A stretch of DNA of 37,194 nt from positions 1-37,194 of the forward strand of contig JAPMOS010000270.1 in the NCBI GenBank assembly GCA_027972325.1, written 5' to 3'. Source of the DNA: Paratrimastix pyriformis (lineage: Eukaryota; Preaxostyla; Paratrimastigidae). Positions 9,184-17,503 of this stretch are shown piece by piece. A program made the position numbers and the translations under genes. The notes under the pieces were generated by a model, which searched no databases, was not told the DNA's origin, and was given only the letters and a program-made list of their open reading frames with translations. Positions within the stretch are counted from its first letter, which is position 1. Each line of letters opens with the position of its first letter.

Positions 9184-10356
9184 TCACTCGGTCCAATCCC
9201 CTGGTGTGTAGGTAAGCGGCCTCGACGGCCGGGCGGAGCGAGGACAACTTGCCGATGATGCGGGCCAGTGCCCTGACGAGCAGTCTGTCCTTTTCATGAG
9301 GTTCCGACACTCCTGTCTGATCCCCTCCATCTTCTCCACGGGGACCCGCACTGTCTGCGTCCTGGAGTCCAGCTGGAATCCCAAGAACTCGACGACCTGT
9401 GATGGGTTGGGGTCTGTCTTCTCCCAGTTCACAGTTAACCCCAGCTGGTGGAGGAAATACATCGCTGCTATCGTATCCCTGCGTGCCTTCTGTGGGGACT
9501 GGGCCATGAAGAGAAGGTCGTCCAGGTAGAAGACTACCTGGACGCCTGCTGCCCGCATCACTCTCACCGCCTGTTTGATCAGTTTGGTGAATGAGCGTGG
9601 GGCCACTGAGAGGCCGAACGGGAGTGCCGTCCACTGGAGTTCCCTCCCCTCCCAGCTGAAACACAGGTACGGGATGAGGTGTGGTGCCACTCCCATGTGC
9701 AGGTAAGCATTCGAAAGATCGACTTTCGTGAAGAACGTGCCCTGTGGGGCTAGTGGGAAGGCTGTCCCCAGCCCCTCCATCTTGAAATGGGGGCAATCGA
9801 TCCGCCTGTTTAGTGCGGACAAGTCGATCACCACCCTCCATTTCAAGGAATGGGGCTTGGGGACGCCGAAGATCGGACTCTCCCACAACAATTTGGTACC
9901 ACACTCCTGCACTGCCCCGAGCGTTCCATACTCGCTCAAGACTGCCGAGACCTCCCTCTGCTCTCTGGTCCAAAATAGTGGACTCCGGCGAGCCAGCTGC
10001 TGGTCCCCCGTTTCCAGTGTCCTTCCAGAACCTGCTATAAGAGGGGCTCGGCTTTCTGGGCTCTGCAGTGGTGCGGTGCATCCCACCGTTTTCTGGGAGT
10101 TCTGGGGCTCCTCGGTCTTGCTGGTTTGGCCCATTCTCGGGCGGCGCGACGGGATGCGCACTGGCGCAATCGGTGGGTCCCCCAACCAATGCCAGGTCAG
10201 ACCCTCTTCCACCCAATTCTTCACCTCGAGTGGTAGTGGTAGGCTCAGCCAACGTGAGCGGTGTGGTTCGCGGTTCACTCGGCCCGCCAGAGGGCCCACC
10301 AATGGCGATCGCCTTTGAAATGAGGTCTGGATTTGTTTCACTGTGAGGTTTTTCAT
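9184..10356 (-). CDS. DIRS-A1 reverse transcriptase
   Basis: The reverse transcriptase domain reads on the minus strand. The blocks appear in order: WRVVIDLSALNRRIDCPHFK, TKVDLSNAYLHMGVAP (first catalytic Asp), LCFSWEGRELQWTALPFGLS, APRSFTKLIK, and the catalytic box VVFYLDDLLFMA with the YLDD doublet. LGLTVNWEKTDPNPSQVVEF and LGFQLDSRTQTVRVP follow. The LPFGL and FLGF blocks and the absence of an upstream aspartic protease fit DIRS and Ty3-like enzymes. The region upstream of the RT blocks is Pro/Ser/Thr-rich and is probably a linker from Gag. Confidence 0.88.
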   Translation of the reverse strand: MKNLTVKQIQTSFQRRSPLVGPLAGRVNREPHRSRWLSLPLPLEVKNWVEEGLTWHWLGDPPIAPVRIPSRRPRMGQTSKTEEPQNSQKTVGCTAPLQSPESRAPLIAGSGRTLETGDQQLARRSPLFWTREQREVSAVLSEYGTLGAVQECGTKLLWESPIFGVPKPHSLKWRVVIDLSALNRRIDCPHFKMEGLGTAFPLAPQGTFFTKVDLSNAYLHMGVAPHLIPYLCFSWEGRELQWTALPFGLSVAPRSFTKLIKQAVRVMRAAGVQVVFYLDDLLFMAQSPQKARRDTIAAMYFLHQLGLTVNWEKTDPNPSQVVEFLGFQLDSRTQTVRVPVEKMEGIRQECRNLMKRTDCSSGHWPASSASCPRSARPSRPLTYTPGDWTE

Positions 10357-10499
10357 TTCTCCCCACTGGAAAAAATTCTAGGTCCTGGACCTCCAAGACT
10401 TGGGTCTTTGCGGACTGGGCCTCACGGCCATTCTCGACTTCAGCGAATGCAATTGCGGCTTGCCGCTGTTCACTCTCTGCTGGTTCGGTTCGAGGTTTT

Positions 10500-11585
10500 T
10501 TATGCACTTCTGGTACATGGTCTGTGCTTTTGCTTTCGGTTTCCACCGACACCGAGGCACCGGTCGCTGATGCAGATGCAATTGCCTGCTGTCTTGCGGT
10601 GCGCTTCGCGGAAAACCGTGCCAGCCTGGACAATGGTCTGTGAAGACGCTGTCACTTTGGACACTTCGCACTGACTCTTGCCATGCAATAGTGCGGCCCC
10701 CGAGGTGATCACCAGTCGGGAGCGGGACAGACCCTTGATCTCGACAGGACCGAAGAGGTCCTCGGAGACCTCGTTGAGAGCCGCGGCAGCTCCCTGGTCC
10801 GCCTCGGATTCGTCCTCATTCTCCTCATCACCAGCACCAGACTTGGGCTTGAGGCCCTTGACGGCCAGCAGCTCTTGGCGGCCGGCGGCCCCTTGGCGGA
10901 GGGCATGGGCCAGGAGGGCCGCAGCGTCGAGGTGGGGCTCCATGGCGGCTCTCCGGGCCTCGGAGAGCTGCTCCGTCAGCATGACCAACCCGAGCTGGAC
11001 GGCCTTGAGGGCGGCCTTCAGCTGGTCGGCGTTCAGCTGCGTGTCCTCGGACTCGGAGCCGAAGATCCCCACGTAGCCATAGGCCAAGGCCCTGGTGGTG
11101 AGCTGGACCGTGTCCAACATGGACACCAGGCGGCCGTCAGCTGCCATAAGGTCTGTGGGGGCCCCGCGTGCGTGCATGGCACTCTTGGGTGGGGCGTTGA
11201 GCACCTTGGGCTTCCCAAGAAGCTTAAGAGGAGGGAAGCGCTTGAGGATGGCCTTCACATAGGCCTTCTCCGGGTCTCGGAGTGCGTGGTGTTGCTGGGC
11301 CAGGAAACTCTCAGGGACGAGGTCCCTGAGGAACGCGCGCTGCAGCTCAGCGTCAACACCCGAGCCCAGGCAGGCCAGCGGGTCGGCCTCTTGACGGCGC
11401 GCCTCTTCAAAGGACAAGACTTCCGGATGGGCCGGGTCAAGCGGGTGCTCGAAGGCATCCGGCGAGGACCAGAAGGCGGCCGCCAAGGTCGGCGTGGGAA
11501 GGAACTGGTCCTTGGAAGGAGCCGACTCTGCCGCCGCTGGTGGTGCTTGTTGTTGTTGTTCTTGTTGTTGATCTTGTTGTTGCAT
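10500..11585 (-). CDS. DIRS-A1 Gag-like protein
   Basis: This is the first protein of the element in sense order, starting at an ATG 85 bp inside the 5' terminal repeat. Residues 2-14 are almost all glutamine, followed by Ala/Pro-rich sequence. The middle holds a helical domain (SFLAQQHHALRDPEKAY, LKRFPPLKLLGKPKVLNAPP, LNADQLKAALKAVQLG). An acidic linker (DEENEDESEADQ) follows, then LFGPVEIKGLSRSRLVITSG. No zinc knuckle is seen. Order and composition fit the nucleocapsid-type ORF of DIRS elements, but the family is poorly conserved and assignment rests mainly on position. The 3' limit is approximate. Confidence 0.7.
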   Translation of the reverse strand: MQQQDQQQEQQQQAPPAAAESAPSKDQFLPTPTLAAAFWSSPDAFEHPLDPAHPEVLSFEEARRQEADPLACLGSGVDAELQRAFLRDLVPESFLAQQHHALRDPEKAYVKAILKRFPPLKLLGKPKVLNAPPKSAMHARGAPTDLMAADGRLVSMLDTVQLTTRALAYGYVGIFGSESEDTQLNADQLKAALKAVQLGLVMLTEQLSEARRAAMEPHLDAAALLAHALRQGAAGRQELLAVKGLKPKSGAGDEENEDESEADQGAAAALNEVSEDLFGPVEIKGLSRSRLVITSGAALLHGKSQCEVSKVTASSQTIVQAGTVFREAHRKTAGNCICISDRCLGVGGNRKQKHRPCTRSA

Positions 11586-11669
11586 AGTAACGAGTAATGC
11601 TTGGTTGTCTTGAAACCAATAAAAAGTGGTAACGCAAAATGTTTGCTTTTCTCAGTCGGGTTCGACGAA

Positions 11670-11771
11670 GAAACGACGGGGTGATGTGGACTATTTTCAG
11701 TTTTATTTTTATTATTATTATTCTTTGAAAGTCGGGTGAATACGAAGACTAGTCATGAGCACAGCCCCCCC
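11670..11771. repeat. DIRS-A1 inverted terminal repeat, 5' end of element
   Basis: Reverse complement of 6191-6294. Outside it, 11772-11814 (TTACCGATGAG ... GGACGGAAGA) is unique to this end and recurs only in the ICR. Confidence 0.9.
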
Positions 11772-11815
11772 TTACCGATGAGTAGCTCTCATTCTTCCTA
11801 CTTTGGACGGAAGAT

Positions 11816-11866
11816 ACACTGAAGGCTACATGGAACATAAACAATGTACGACAAGCTACCAACATT
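11816..11866 (+). pseudogene. Fibre-gene tail remnant beyond the DIRS-A1 insertion
   Basis: These 51 bp between the element's right end and the SSB-like gene are AT-rich. They contain a short coding-like stretch in the style of a fibre C-terminus (LKATWNINNV) and then a stop. This is the distal piece of the fibre gene separated by the insertion. It meets the SSB-like gene tail to tail. Confidence 0.65.
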
Positions 11867-12540
11867 TAAGCAAAAAGAGACTTTGAATTGTCTGCTTTCT
11901 TCTTCCCTTCTTTCACTATAAGTAGCTGTTTGCATGAGGCTGAGATTCCATAATGCTGCTTATCATCAACCCATACTTTAAGTTGGACTATCATTTTAAC
12001 TGTGCTACCTGGATTGACGGCTTTTCGTAAATCTTCGTTTGTTTGTATTGTTGTGTCCTGTTTTACCTCACCATCTTCATCTTTTCGGAAGACACTCGGA
12101 TACAGTGTATCTGCATATCCAACTGCTACTTTATAGTAGCTCGGAAACTTGTCATTATCACTCGTCTTGGCAAATGATTTGTATTGAAATTCATCTGGTT
12201 TGCCTTCTTCAAAAGTACCATTCACAATGCATTCCACATTGTTTTGACAGTACTTCTCGAGCTTGTCTATCATCTTCTTAAAGTCATCGCCTACATTCTC
12301 AACTGGTAACCTGATGGTTTTAGTGTTCTCGTAAAAGTTCACTCCATAAGGTCCTAAGTCGATTTGTGGCGTCTGAACTAAGAGGTTACTACCATTATGT
12401 TCAATGTGACACATCTTCATTGTCTTCTCTTGCTTCCTGGACGATTCAGATAAGGCTTCAATTGACAGCTTCTTAACTGTGAAATCGTTCGGAATGATCA
12501 CAACTGGCATATCAGACTCAACAGATTGCTTGCTTGACAT
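11866..12540 (-). CDS. Viral single-stranded-DNA-binding-like protein (NCLDV T7-SSB-like / DUF5871-type, probable)
   Basis: This uninterrupted frame of 224 residues is on the minus strand. The layout resembles a giant-virus family with a T7 gp2.5-like OB fold: an N-terminal strand pair, then NLLVQTPQIDLGPYGV near residues 53-68, a helical DDFKKMIDKLEKYC segment, FPSYYKVAVGY near residue 133, and the closing block VKMIVQLKVWV ... YGISASCKQLLIV near residues 180-208. A lysine-rich tail follows. Proteins of this type bind single-stranded DNA during replication and recombination. Assignment is from remembered family pattern, not a search. The start is ATG 12540, 10 nt after an AATATA motif, and the AT-rich repeat module begins just upstream. 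It is the cleanest viral gene in the window. Confidence 0.6.
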   Translation of the reverse strand: MSSKQSVESDMPVVIIPNDFTVKKLSIEALSESSRKQEKTMKMCHIEHNGSNLLVQTPQIDLGPYGVNFYENTKTIRLPVENVGDDFKKMIDKLEKYCQNNVECIVNGTFEEGKPDEFQYKSFAKTSDNDKFPSYYKVAVGYADTLYPSVFRKDEDGEVKQDTTIQTNEDLRKAVNPGSTVKMIVQLKVWVDDKQHYGISASCKQLLIVKEGKKKADNSKSLFA

Positions 12541-12550
12541 TAGTGGTTAT

Positions 12551-12556
12551 TATATT
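12551..12556 (-). promoter_or_regulatory. AATATA motif upstream of the SSB-like gene
   Basis: On the minus strand AATATA ends 10 nt before the ATG at 12540. It matches the start-proximal A/T motif of the other viral genes. Confidence 0.35.
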
Positions 12557-13422
12557 TTCTTAAAATACCTTTACTGATTTGGTGATTATAATGAGTGCGC
12601 ATCCTGATGAAATATTCCTCATTATATCATCAGTAGCTCATTGAATTATCATCTTAAAACACTCAGAGCTCAAATGATGAAACGCTGCTTTTTATCTCTT
12701 TGAAATAGAAGGTAAATCTGATTGATTTCTCTTTCAATTCATGTCAAAGCTGAGTAAATTTTCGCTTTAAAGGGTCTGTCGTTGCAACTGAATTTCATAT
12801 TGTTTTATCATTTTGTCATACTTTTCCATTTTCATAGAATCAATTATTTGAGCTGATTCAATCAAAAAGAATGCATTATTTACTTAAGATTGATGCATTA
12901 TTTAATGATCACTTTTGAAAAGCACTTTTGTCACAATTGTATTTTGAATGAAGAGAGAAGCTGTTTCTGATTGAATTCTCATTCGTTTGATTCTTAAGCT
13001 GATTGAATTGTTTGATTTGACAAAAATGGCAAAATAATTTCTGGGACAAAAAAATGGAAAAAAATTGAAAATGCATGGAGAATTCGCTTTTTGCCTCTAA
13101 TTTCGTTTGTAGCTCGAATGAATTGATGCTTAAATCATTCCAAGCTGATTAAAATAAAATGCTCGTTTTACTTAAAGAACATTGAGAAAAAAGATTTTGC
13201 TCTGAAGAATTCGATTTTTGCCTCAAATAACGTTTGTAGCTCGAGAAAATTAATGCTTAAATCATTCAAAGCTGATAAAATAAAATGCTCCTTTTCAATA
13301 AAATATAATGAGAAAAAAAGATTTTGTTCTGAAGAAATCGATTTTTGCCTCAAATATCAACGCAAGCTCAAAAAATTGTGTGTGAAAATCGATTGTCTCA
13401 GAACTCTCCTTTTATAACTACT
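12555..13422 (-). repeat. AT-rich repeat module, inverted copy
   Basis: Reverse complement of 20923-21790. Similarity is very high from about 12660 to 13422 and patchy from 12555 to 12660. It contains the same internal repeats marked by GAGGCAAAAATCGA. No plausible protein is seen, since the short frames translate the repeats. It lies upstream of the SSB-like gene and ends exactly where truncated DIRS element B starts. Such modules may be intergenic or replication-associated repeats of the viral element. Confidence 0.85.
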
Positions 13423-13452
13423 TTCCCGGAACAGGTGGAGTGACCTGATGCC
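13423..13452 (-). repeat. 30 bp inverted self-copy at the truncated end of DIRS-B
   Basis: TTCCCGGAACAGGTGGAGTG and the following 10 bases are the exact reverse complement of 14371-14400 in the RNase H region. The copy starts right at the AT-module boundary and ends at the first retained RT codon. This suggests fold-back priming or template switching when the truncated copy formed. Confidence 0.85.
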
Positions 13453-15228
13453 TTGAATCACTTCATCTTCTGCCCCTCCTTCAAAATGGAGGGGTGGAAG
13501 ACGGTGAGGGCCGTGGTGGAGCCCATGATGTGGGCCACCAAGATCGACTTGAAACATGCATACTTTCACATCCCGATCTTTCCACCTCACCGGAAATACC
13601 TGGGAGTCGAATGGGAGGGCACGGAATATCGCTTCCAAGCCCTCCCATTCGGCCTGAATGTGGCTCCCAGAATCTTTACAAAGACCATGAGAGTGGCAAT
13701 CAAGGAAGCCCGGAGACACGGCATCTTGGTAGTCCACTACATCGACGACCTCCTGGTGTTGGGCAGGTCACCACAGGAGACCAAGCTGCATACACTGGCA
13801 CTCCTTCGTCACCTTCTCTCACTCGGGTTCGAGATCAGCTGGGACAAAACCCAAGTGGAACCAGTTCAAATGCTGGAGTTCCTGGGGTTTGTCCTCGACA
13901 CTCGAGCGATGACACTCTCACTCCCACCCGAGAAGGCACAGAAGGTGAGAGAGATGGCGCACAACACCCAACAGTGCACCACCATCAAAGCCAAATCAGT
14001 GGCAGCGGTGATCGGGTTCATGTCGTCATGCAGGGAGACGATTCGCCCGGCCTGCTTGTACCTGCGCAACCTGAACATCGACCTGTCCACGGCGATCAAG
14101 GCGCAGGGGGGATGGCACGCACTGGTGACCCTTTCGGAGGAGTCACACAGGGACTTGGAGTGGTGGGAACATGCACAGTACCCCACCAGCACCCCACTTC
14201 GGACCCCACCAGCAGAGCTGATCCTGACCACGGATGCAGCCGAGATGGGCTGGGGGGCAGTGCTGAGGACTCCGGCACAGAGCATCGAGCAGGGCATCCC
14301 AGCACACGAGTTGTGGAGAGTGACGGACCTGCAGGACATCAGCTCGATAAACCCGCTCGAATTGGAAGCGGGCATCAGGTCACTCCACCTGTTCCGGGAA
14401 CAGGTCACGGGCAAGTCCGTACTTTGGTTCTCGGACAAATCGTCTGTCGTGTGGTCAGTCGGCAGACTCAAGTCACAGAGCCAGCAGCTCAACACCCGGT
14501 TGAGAAAACTCTGGGAGTTCTGTCAGACACACCGGATCACCCTCACCACAGAGCACATTCACGGCACCGACAACGTGAGAGCGGACAGGCTCTCGCGGTG
14601 GGTCGACGCCGAAGATTACCAGCTCCACCCAGCCCTCTTCAGGGCGGTGGTGAAACTCAGGACGAAACCGACGGTGGACGCCTTTGCATCGGCGCGAAAC
14701 CACCTGTGCCCCCGGTTCTGGTCCTTGGTCAAGGAACCGGGAGCGGTGGGAGTGGACTTCTTTCGGCAGAACCTAGCCTCAGAAGTACCGTGGATCAACC
14801 CACCGTTCTCGCTCATCCTCAGAGTCTTGGAACGGTTGAGGGAGCAGCGGGGGGAGGCCCTTCTCCTCACCCCGGTGTGGACATCGGCACCGTGGTGGCC
14901 AGTGATGCTGCACATGGCAGTGGCACCACCCCTGACCCTACCGCGGCAGGAGAACACATTCCTGGCAGGCACGACACGCAACCTCAAGGGAATTGGGCCC
15001 CCACACTGGGAGTGTTGTGTGACACAGGTGTCGGGGGACCCAGTCCGGCAAGCCAGGGCACACCTCGAGTGGGGTTGGCAGACACTCACCAATCCGGATC
15101 TCACCCTCGTCCGGAAGTTCCAGGACCGACAGCTGCACCCCATGGGTCCAGCCCGGATCTTCGACGACCCGGAGGCCTGGTGGGGGAGCAACGAGCCCCT
15201 GATCCCACAGTGGGACAGGGAACTGTAG
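13453..15228 (+). CDS. DIRS-B reverse transcriptase, RNase H and NPPF domain, N-terminally incomplete
   Basis: 591 residues are open from the truncated edge. RT blocks: LNHFIFCPSFKMEGW, TKIDLKHAYFHIPIFPP (catalytic Asp), RFQALPFGLNVAPRIFTK, HYIDDLLVLG (YIDD box), LGFEISWDKTQVEPVQMLEF and LGFVLDTRAMTLSLP. RNase H blocks follow: LTTDAAEMGWGAVL, NPLELEAGIRSLHLF, WFSDKSSVVW and NVRADRLSRWV. Next are TVDAFASARNHLCPRFWSL and WINPPFSLILRVLERLREQ, the NPPF-bearing C-terminal domain usual in DIRS polyproteins. The frame ends at TAG 15228. Compared with family A it lacks Gag and the first RT block. A longer frame overlapping it in another phase is compositional. Confidence 0.92.
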   Translation: MNHFIFCPSFKMEGWKTVRAVVEPMMWATKIDLKHAYFHIPIFPPHRKYLGVEWEGTEYRFQALPFGLNVAPRIFTKTMRVAIKEARRHGILVVHYIDDLLVLGRSPQETKLHTLALLRHLLSLGFEISWDKTQVEPVQMLEFLGFVLDTRAMTLSLPPEKAQKVREMAHNTQQCTTIKAKSVAAVIGFMSSCRETIRPACLYLRNLNIDLSTAIKAQGGWHALVTLSEESHRDLEWWEHAQYPTSTPLRTPPAELILTTDAAEMGWGAVLRTPAQSIEQGIPAHELWRVTDLQDISSINPLELEAGIRSLHLFREQVTGKSVLWFSDKSSVVWSVGRLKSQSQQLNTRLRKLWEFCQTHRITLTTEHIHGTDNVRADRLSRWVDAEDYQLHPALFRAVVKLRTKPTVDAFASARNHLCPRFWSLVKEPGAVGVDFFRQNLASEVPWINPPFSLILRVLERLREQRGEALLLTPVWTSAPWWPVMLHMAVAPPLTLPRQENTFLAGTTRNLKGIGPPHWECCVTQVSGDPVRQARAHLEWGWQTLTNPDLTLVRKFQDRQLHPMGPARIFDDPEAWWGSNEPLIPQWDREL

Positions 15229-15502
15229 ACGTCGACGCAGACTCGGGAGAGGACATGAGCTTAGCCGAGCTGGCGGCGTCTCTGCGCTCAAAGAGCACCA
15301 CCACCCCCACTCCCATGACACACCACCCGGAGTCCTGTGTGACAAACCCGCCGGGTCGGTCGGAAGCACCCACGAGTGGGGCCTGTGATGCCCAGAACAC
15401 CGCGGGGACACCCGTGGACGGAACTCTGTTTCGCCCGGGCAAGAAAGGTCCTGCCCCAGGACGCGCGATACCCACACCCACAGCCCGGAAAAAGCTCTCA
15501 GA

Positions 15503-16381
15503 ATGGAGAGGGACCTCAGCTCGGGCTCGGCAGGGGCACGTCGCTCAGCACTGTCCATGTACTTCACCATGAGTGGCCACCCTCTTTCACCGGAAGGCAA
15601 ACTGGTGAAACAAGTCGTCACCGGCATCGGGAAGGACAAACCGGCTGGGGGCAAAGACCTCGGTCCGATCTGGGACCTAGCAGACCTCTTGAAATTGCTC
15701 GAGGGGGAGTGGGCCGACAATGCGACCCTTGACCAAAATCGGCTCATTGGTAAAGTCGCCAGCTTGCTGGAGATCGCGGGGTTGAGGGTCATGGACACGA
15801 CCTCGATCTCTTTTTCCGACTCACGCTTTGAGTTCGGCCAGCCGGGGTGTGAGCACTCCGTTCGGCTGAAGGTGTGTCCGAAGGAGACACACAACACCAA
15901 GATTCGATGGGTCCAGGTGGTCGGGGCTCCCGACAACCCACTGTGCCTACACTGCGCCATGAAACAGTGGCTGACCAAGCGGCCGACGGAACCAGCGGTT
16001 GCGGGTCAGGCAGTGTCGGACACCTTCTTTGTCTTTCCACGGGATAATTCAGTGAAGTGCAGGGTGGGCAAAGCCATCTCGGCAGACTGGATCCGGAACT
16101 GCGTGCGTTCGACGATGACGGTGGCAGGCATTCCCCTGCAGTGGGGTGCCCATTCAATTCGCTCAGCCGCCCCGTCGAAAGCCGCTGCACTGGGCATTCC
16201 ACTGCCACAGATTCTGACCAGGTTTCGTTGGAGCTCCAGGTCCAGCACCTACCAAATGCACTATGGTGGCACAGTGGAAGGAGTCACGGATCGCTTCGAC
16301 GAGGCACTGTTGGCGGGTCGGTTCAGTGGCAAACCTCATGAAATGTCGGGGGCCGTTGAACCTGACAAGGGGGACCCCTAG
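15503..16381 (+). CDS. DIRS-B tyrosine recombinase
   Basis: About 290 residues. The catalytic features of the family are visible: Arg in LLEIAGLRVMDTTSI, a central strand region with VCPKETHNTKIRWVQVVG, the H-x-x-R box as WGAHSIRSAAPSKAA, and the tyrosine in STYQMHYGGTVEGV. It is recognisably homologous to the family A enzyme (compare GPHSVRAAAASKAA) but divergent. The ICR begins about 60 bp after its stop, the same spacing rule as in family A. The start is uncertain. The 270 bp between the RT stop and 15503 is Ser/Thr/Pro-rich in another phase and may hold the linker or N-terminal part. Confidence 0.88.
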   Translation: MERDLSSGSAGARRSALSMYFTMSGHPLSPEGKLVKQVVTGIGKDKPAGGKDLGPIWDLADLLKLLEGEWADNATLDQNRLIGKVASLLEIAGLRVMDTTSISFSDSRFEFGQPGCEHSVRLKVCPKETHNTKIRWVQVVGAPDNPLCLHCAMKQWLTKRPTEPAVAGQAVSDTFFVFPRDNSVKCRVGKAISADWIRNCVRSTMTVAGIPLQWGAHSIRSAAPSKAAALGIPLPQILTRFRWSSRSSTYQMHYGGTVEGVTDRFDEALLAGRFSGKPHEMSGAVEPDKGDP

Positions 16382-16439
16382 GGGGTTCCCCCCTTTGGCA
16401 GGCACGAGTTGGGAGGCAGTGTGATTCCTTTGGCATGCT

Positions 16440-16558
16440 GTCTATTTTCCTGGGGGTTTGGGAAGATGAAGGTCGTCGAGATTGATTACTCGTTCGCCGA
16501 GGCTCCGAGGCTGAAGCGAGGAATCATCGAGACTCTTCTTCTTCCCAAACCCCCAGAA
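16440..16558. repeat. DIRS-B internal complementary region
   Basis: Inverted arms TCCTGGGGGTTTGGGAAGA (from 16448) and TTCTTCCCAAACCCCCAG flank the join. The right half matches the reverse complement of 17449-17503. The left half therefore predicts the lost left end of the element. Confidence 0.85.
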
Positions 16559-17448
16559 ATACTCCCACCCGCCTCCCTGGTGGCGTGGAGCACCACATGG
16601 CTTACAGCCCCACTGCCTCACCACCTCCTGAGCCTGCCGACACCACCTTTGCTCTTCCTGCCATTTTGAGGAGCAAAGGGTGGGGAGGGGAGACAGGTCA
16701 TGTTACCTTTTCCCCCCTCTGTCACAACACCACCACACTCGCCCGCACACAGCCCTCGCGCTGGACCCGGGCAAGGAACTCTCGGTCTACAACGCCAACC
16801 GGCGTCTGACCGCGGCCAAGCGAGGCTACGATCACCCCAAGGCCGCTACGCGCCTCTTCACTCTGGAAGATGGGTCGCGCGTCGTCGTCTCGAACACCCA
16901 CCGCTGCCGCAGTGGACACTGGGTCGCGTCGCGCGGAGGCGGAGGCTCTGCTGTTCGAGGCGCGACCCGAGGATGGTCTCGGGGTGCTACTCGTGGCCGT
17001 GGCCGTGGCCGTGGCCGTGGCGGCCGCAAGTTCTTTTCGGCCGCCTCTTCTGCCCGTGGCAAGAGCTCCGCTGAGGAGTCTGCTGCGGAGGGGGGGAAGA
17101 AGTGAATGGAAGGCGCTTCGTCCCCCGGGGGTCTTTTTCTGAGGCTTCGCCCCCTCTGTATTTTTCCCTGATTTTTTGCGTGACCTGGTAAGCCGGAGGT
17201 TTCTCCACCCTCCTCTTTCCCTCCGCAGACACATGCTTACCGGGGTGAGCTTCGGCGGCTCATGGGGAGGATCGTCTTTCTTCTATCTACATTCTTTCTT
17301 TGGGATGCGTCTGGGCCTGACCACACCTTCCGGAGTGGTGCCCGGCCCCTTTGACGTGCTTACGCAAGGGCAGGGTACGCTATCCGTGTCAGCTGACATG
17401 GAATTTCTTTCTATTTGTGGTCAGTGCCGCTTTTTGCGTTGCCTGACG
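16559..17448 (+). other. DIRS-B tail with an R/G-repeat reading frame (16680-17105)
   Basis: About 890 bp between ICR and right end. The sense strand carries a 141-residue frame from 16680. It has a plausible folded core (LALDPGKELSVYNANRRLTA, then DGSRVVVSNTHRC) followed by an RGRGRGRGRGG tract, Ser/Ala/Lys-rich sequence and a stop. The RG tract is encoded by a CGTGGC microsatellite. Its position matches the basic, R/G-rich frames in the family A tail, so a small RGG-type nucleic-acid-binding protein is possible, but no family is recognised. After 17105 there is Pro/Leu-rich non-coding DNA up to the terminal sequence. Confidence 0.45.
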
Positions 17449-17503
17449 TGATGTCTATTTTCCTGGGGGTTTGGGAAGAAGAAGAGTCTCGATGATTCCT
17501 CGC
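17449..17503. repeat. DIRS-B right terminal sequence
   Basis: GTGATGTCTATTTTCCTGGG ... GATGATTCCTCGC ends the element. Its reverse complement forms the second half of the ICR. Viral sequence resumes at 17504. Confidence 0.85.

Larger units (their letters stand above)
6178..11814 (-). mobile_element. DIRS-type YR retrotransposon, family A copy 1, structurally complete
   Basis: This GC-rich element of about 5.64 kb is sense on the minus strand. In sense order it has a 5' terminal repeat (11670-11771), Gag-like region, reverse transcriptase, RNase H with NPPF domain, tyrosine recombinase, internal complementary region (ICR, 7049-7135), a 740 bp tail and a 3' terminal repeat (6191-6294). The ICR is the reverse complement of the left end joined to the reverse complement of the right end, the hallmark of DIRS elements, and this sets the borders to within a base or two. 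There is no target-site duplication, as expected for recombinase-mediated insertion. The coding part carries several breaks, so it is probably not autonomous. Close similarity to copies 2 and 3 points to recent amplification. It lies inside the viral fibre gene. Confidence 0.9.
13423..17503 (+). mobile_element. DIRS-type YR retrotransposon, family B, 5'-truncated
   Basis: This GC-rich element of about 4.08 kb is sense on plus. It retains RT (from its second conserved block), RNase H, NPPF domain, tyrosine recombinase, ICR (16440-16558), a ~890 bp tail and the right end (17449-17503). The 5' terminal repeat, Gag and first part of RT are missing. At the truncated side 13423-13452 is an inverted copy of the element's own 14371-14400. 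The second ICR half, AGCGAGGAATCATCGAGACT, is the reverse complement of the right end, which fixes that border at 17503. The protein sequence differs clearly from family A, so it is a separate lineage. It is broken mainly by the 5' loss. Confidence 0.88.

Noticed and set aside
8900-10633. 577-residue minus-strand frame across DIRS-A1
   Set aside because: Mostly Pro/Gly/Arg-rich out-of-phase sequence over the RT region. RT motifs lie in the neighbouring phase.
6178-11814. LTR retrotransposon
   Set aside because: Terminal repeats are inverted, not direct. An ICR and a tyrosine recombinase are present, and there is no DDE integrase or aspartic protease.
13494-15572. 692-residue plus-strand frame overlapping the DIRS-B RT gene
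   Set aside because: It is longer than the RT frame but made of Gly/Thr/Pro/Ser/His-rich sequence with no domain, in another phase of a gene with clear RT and RNase H motifs. Only the part after 15229 might carry real sequence between RT and recombinase.
16990-17030. RG tract as proof of a host RNA-binding protein
   Set aside because: The tract is a CGTGGC microsatellite within the DIRS-B tail. A domain-level match to a host RGG protein is not visible.
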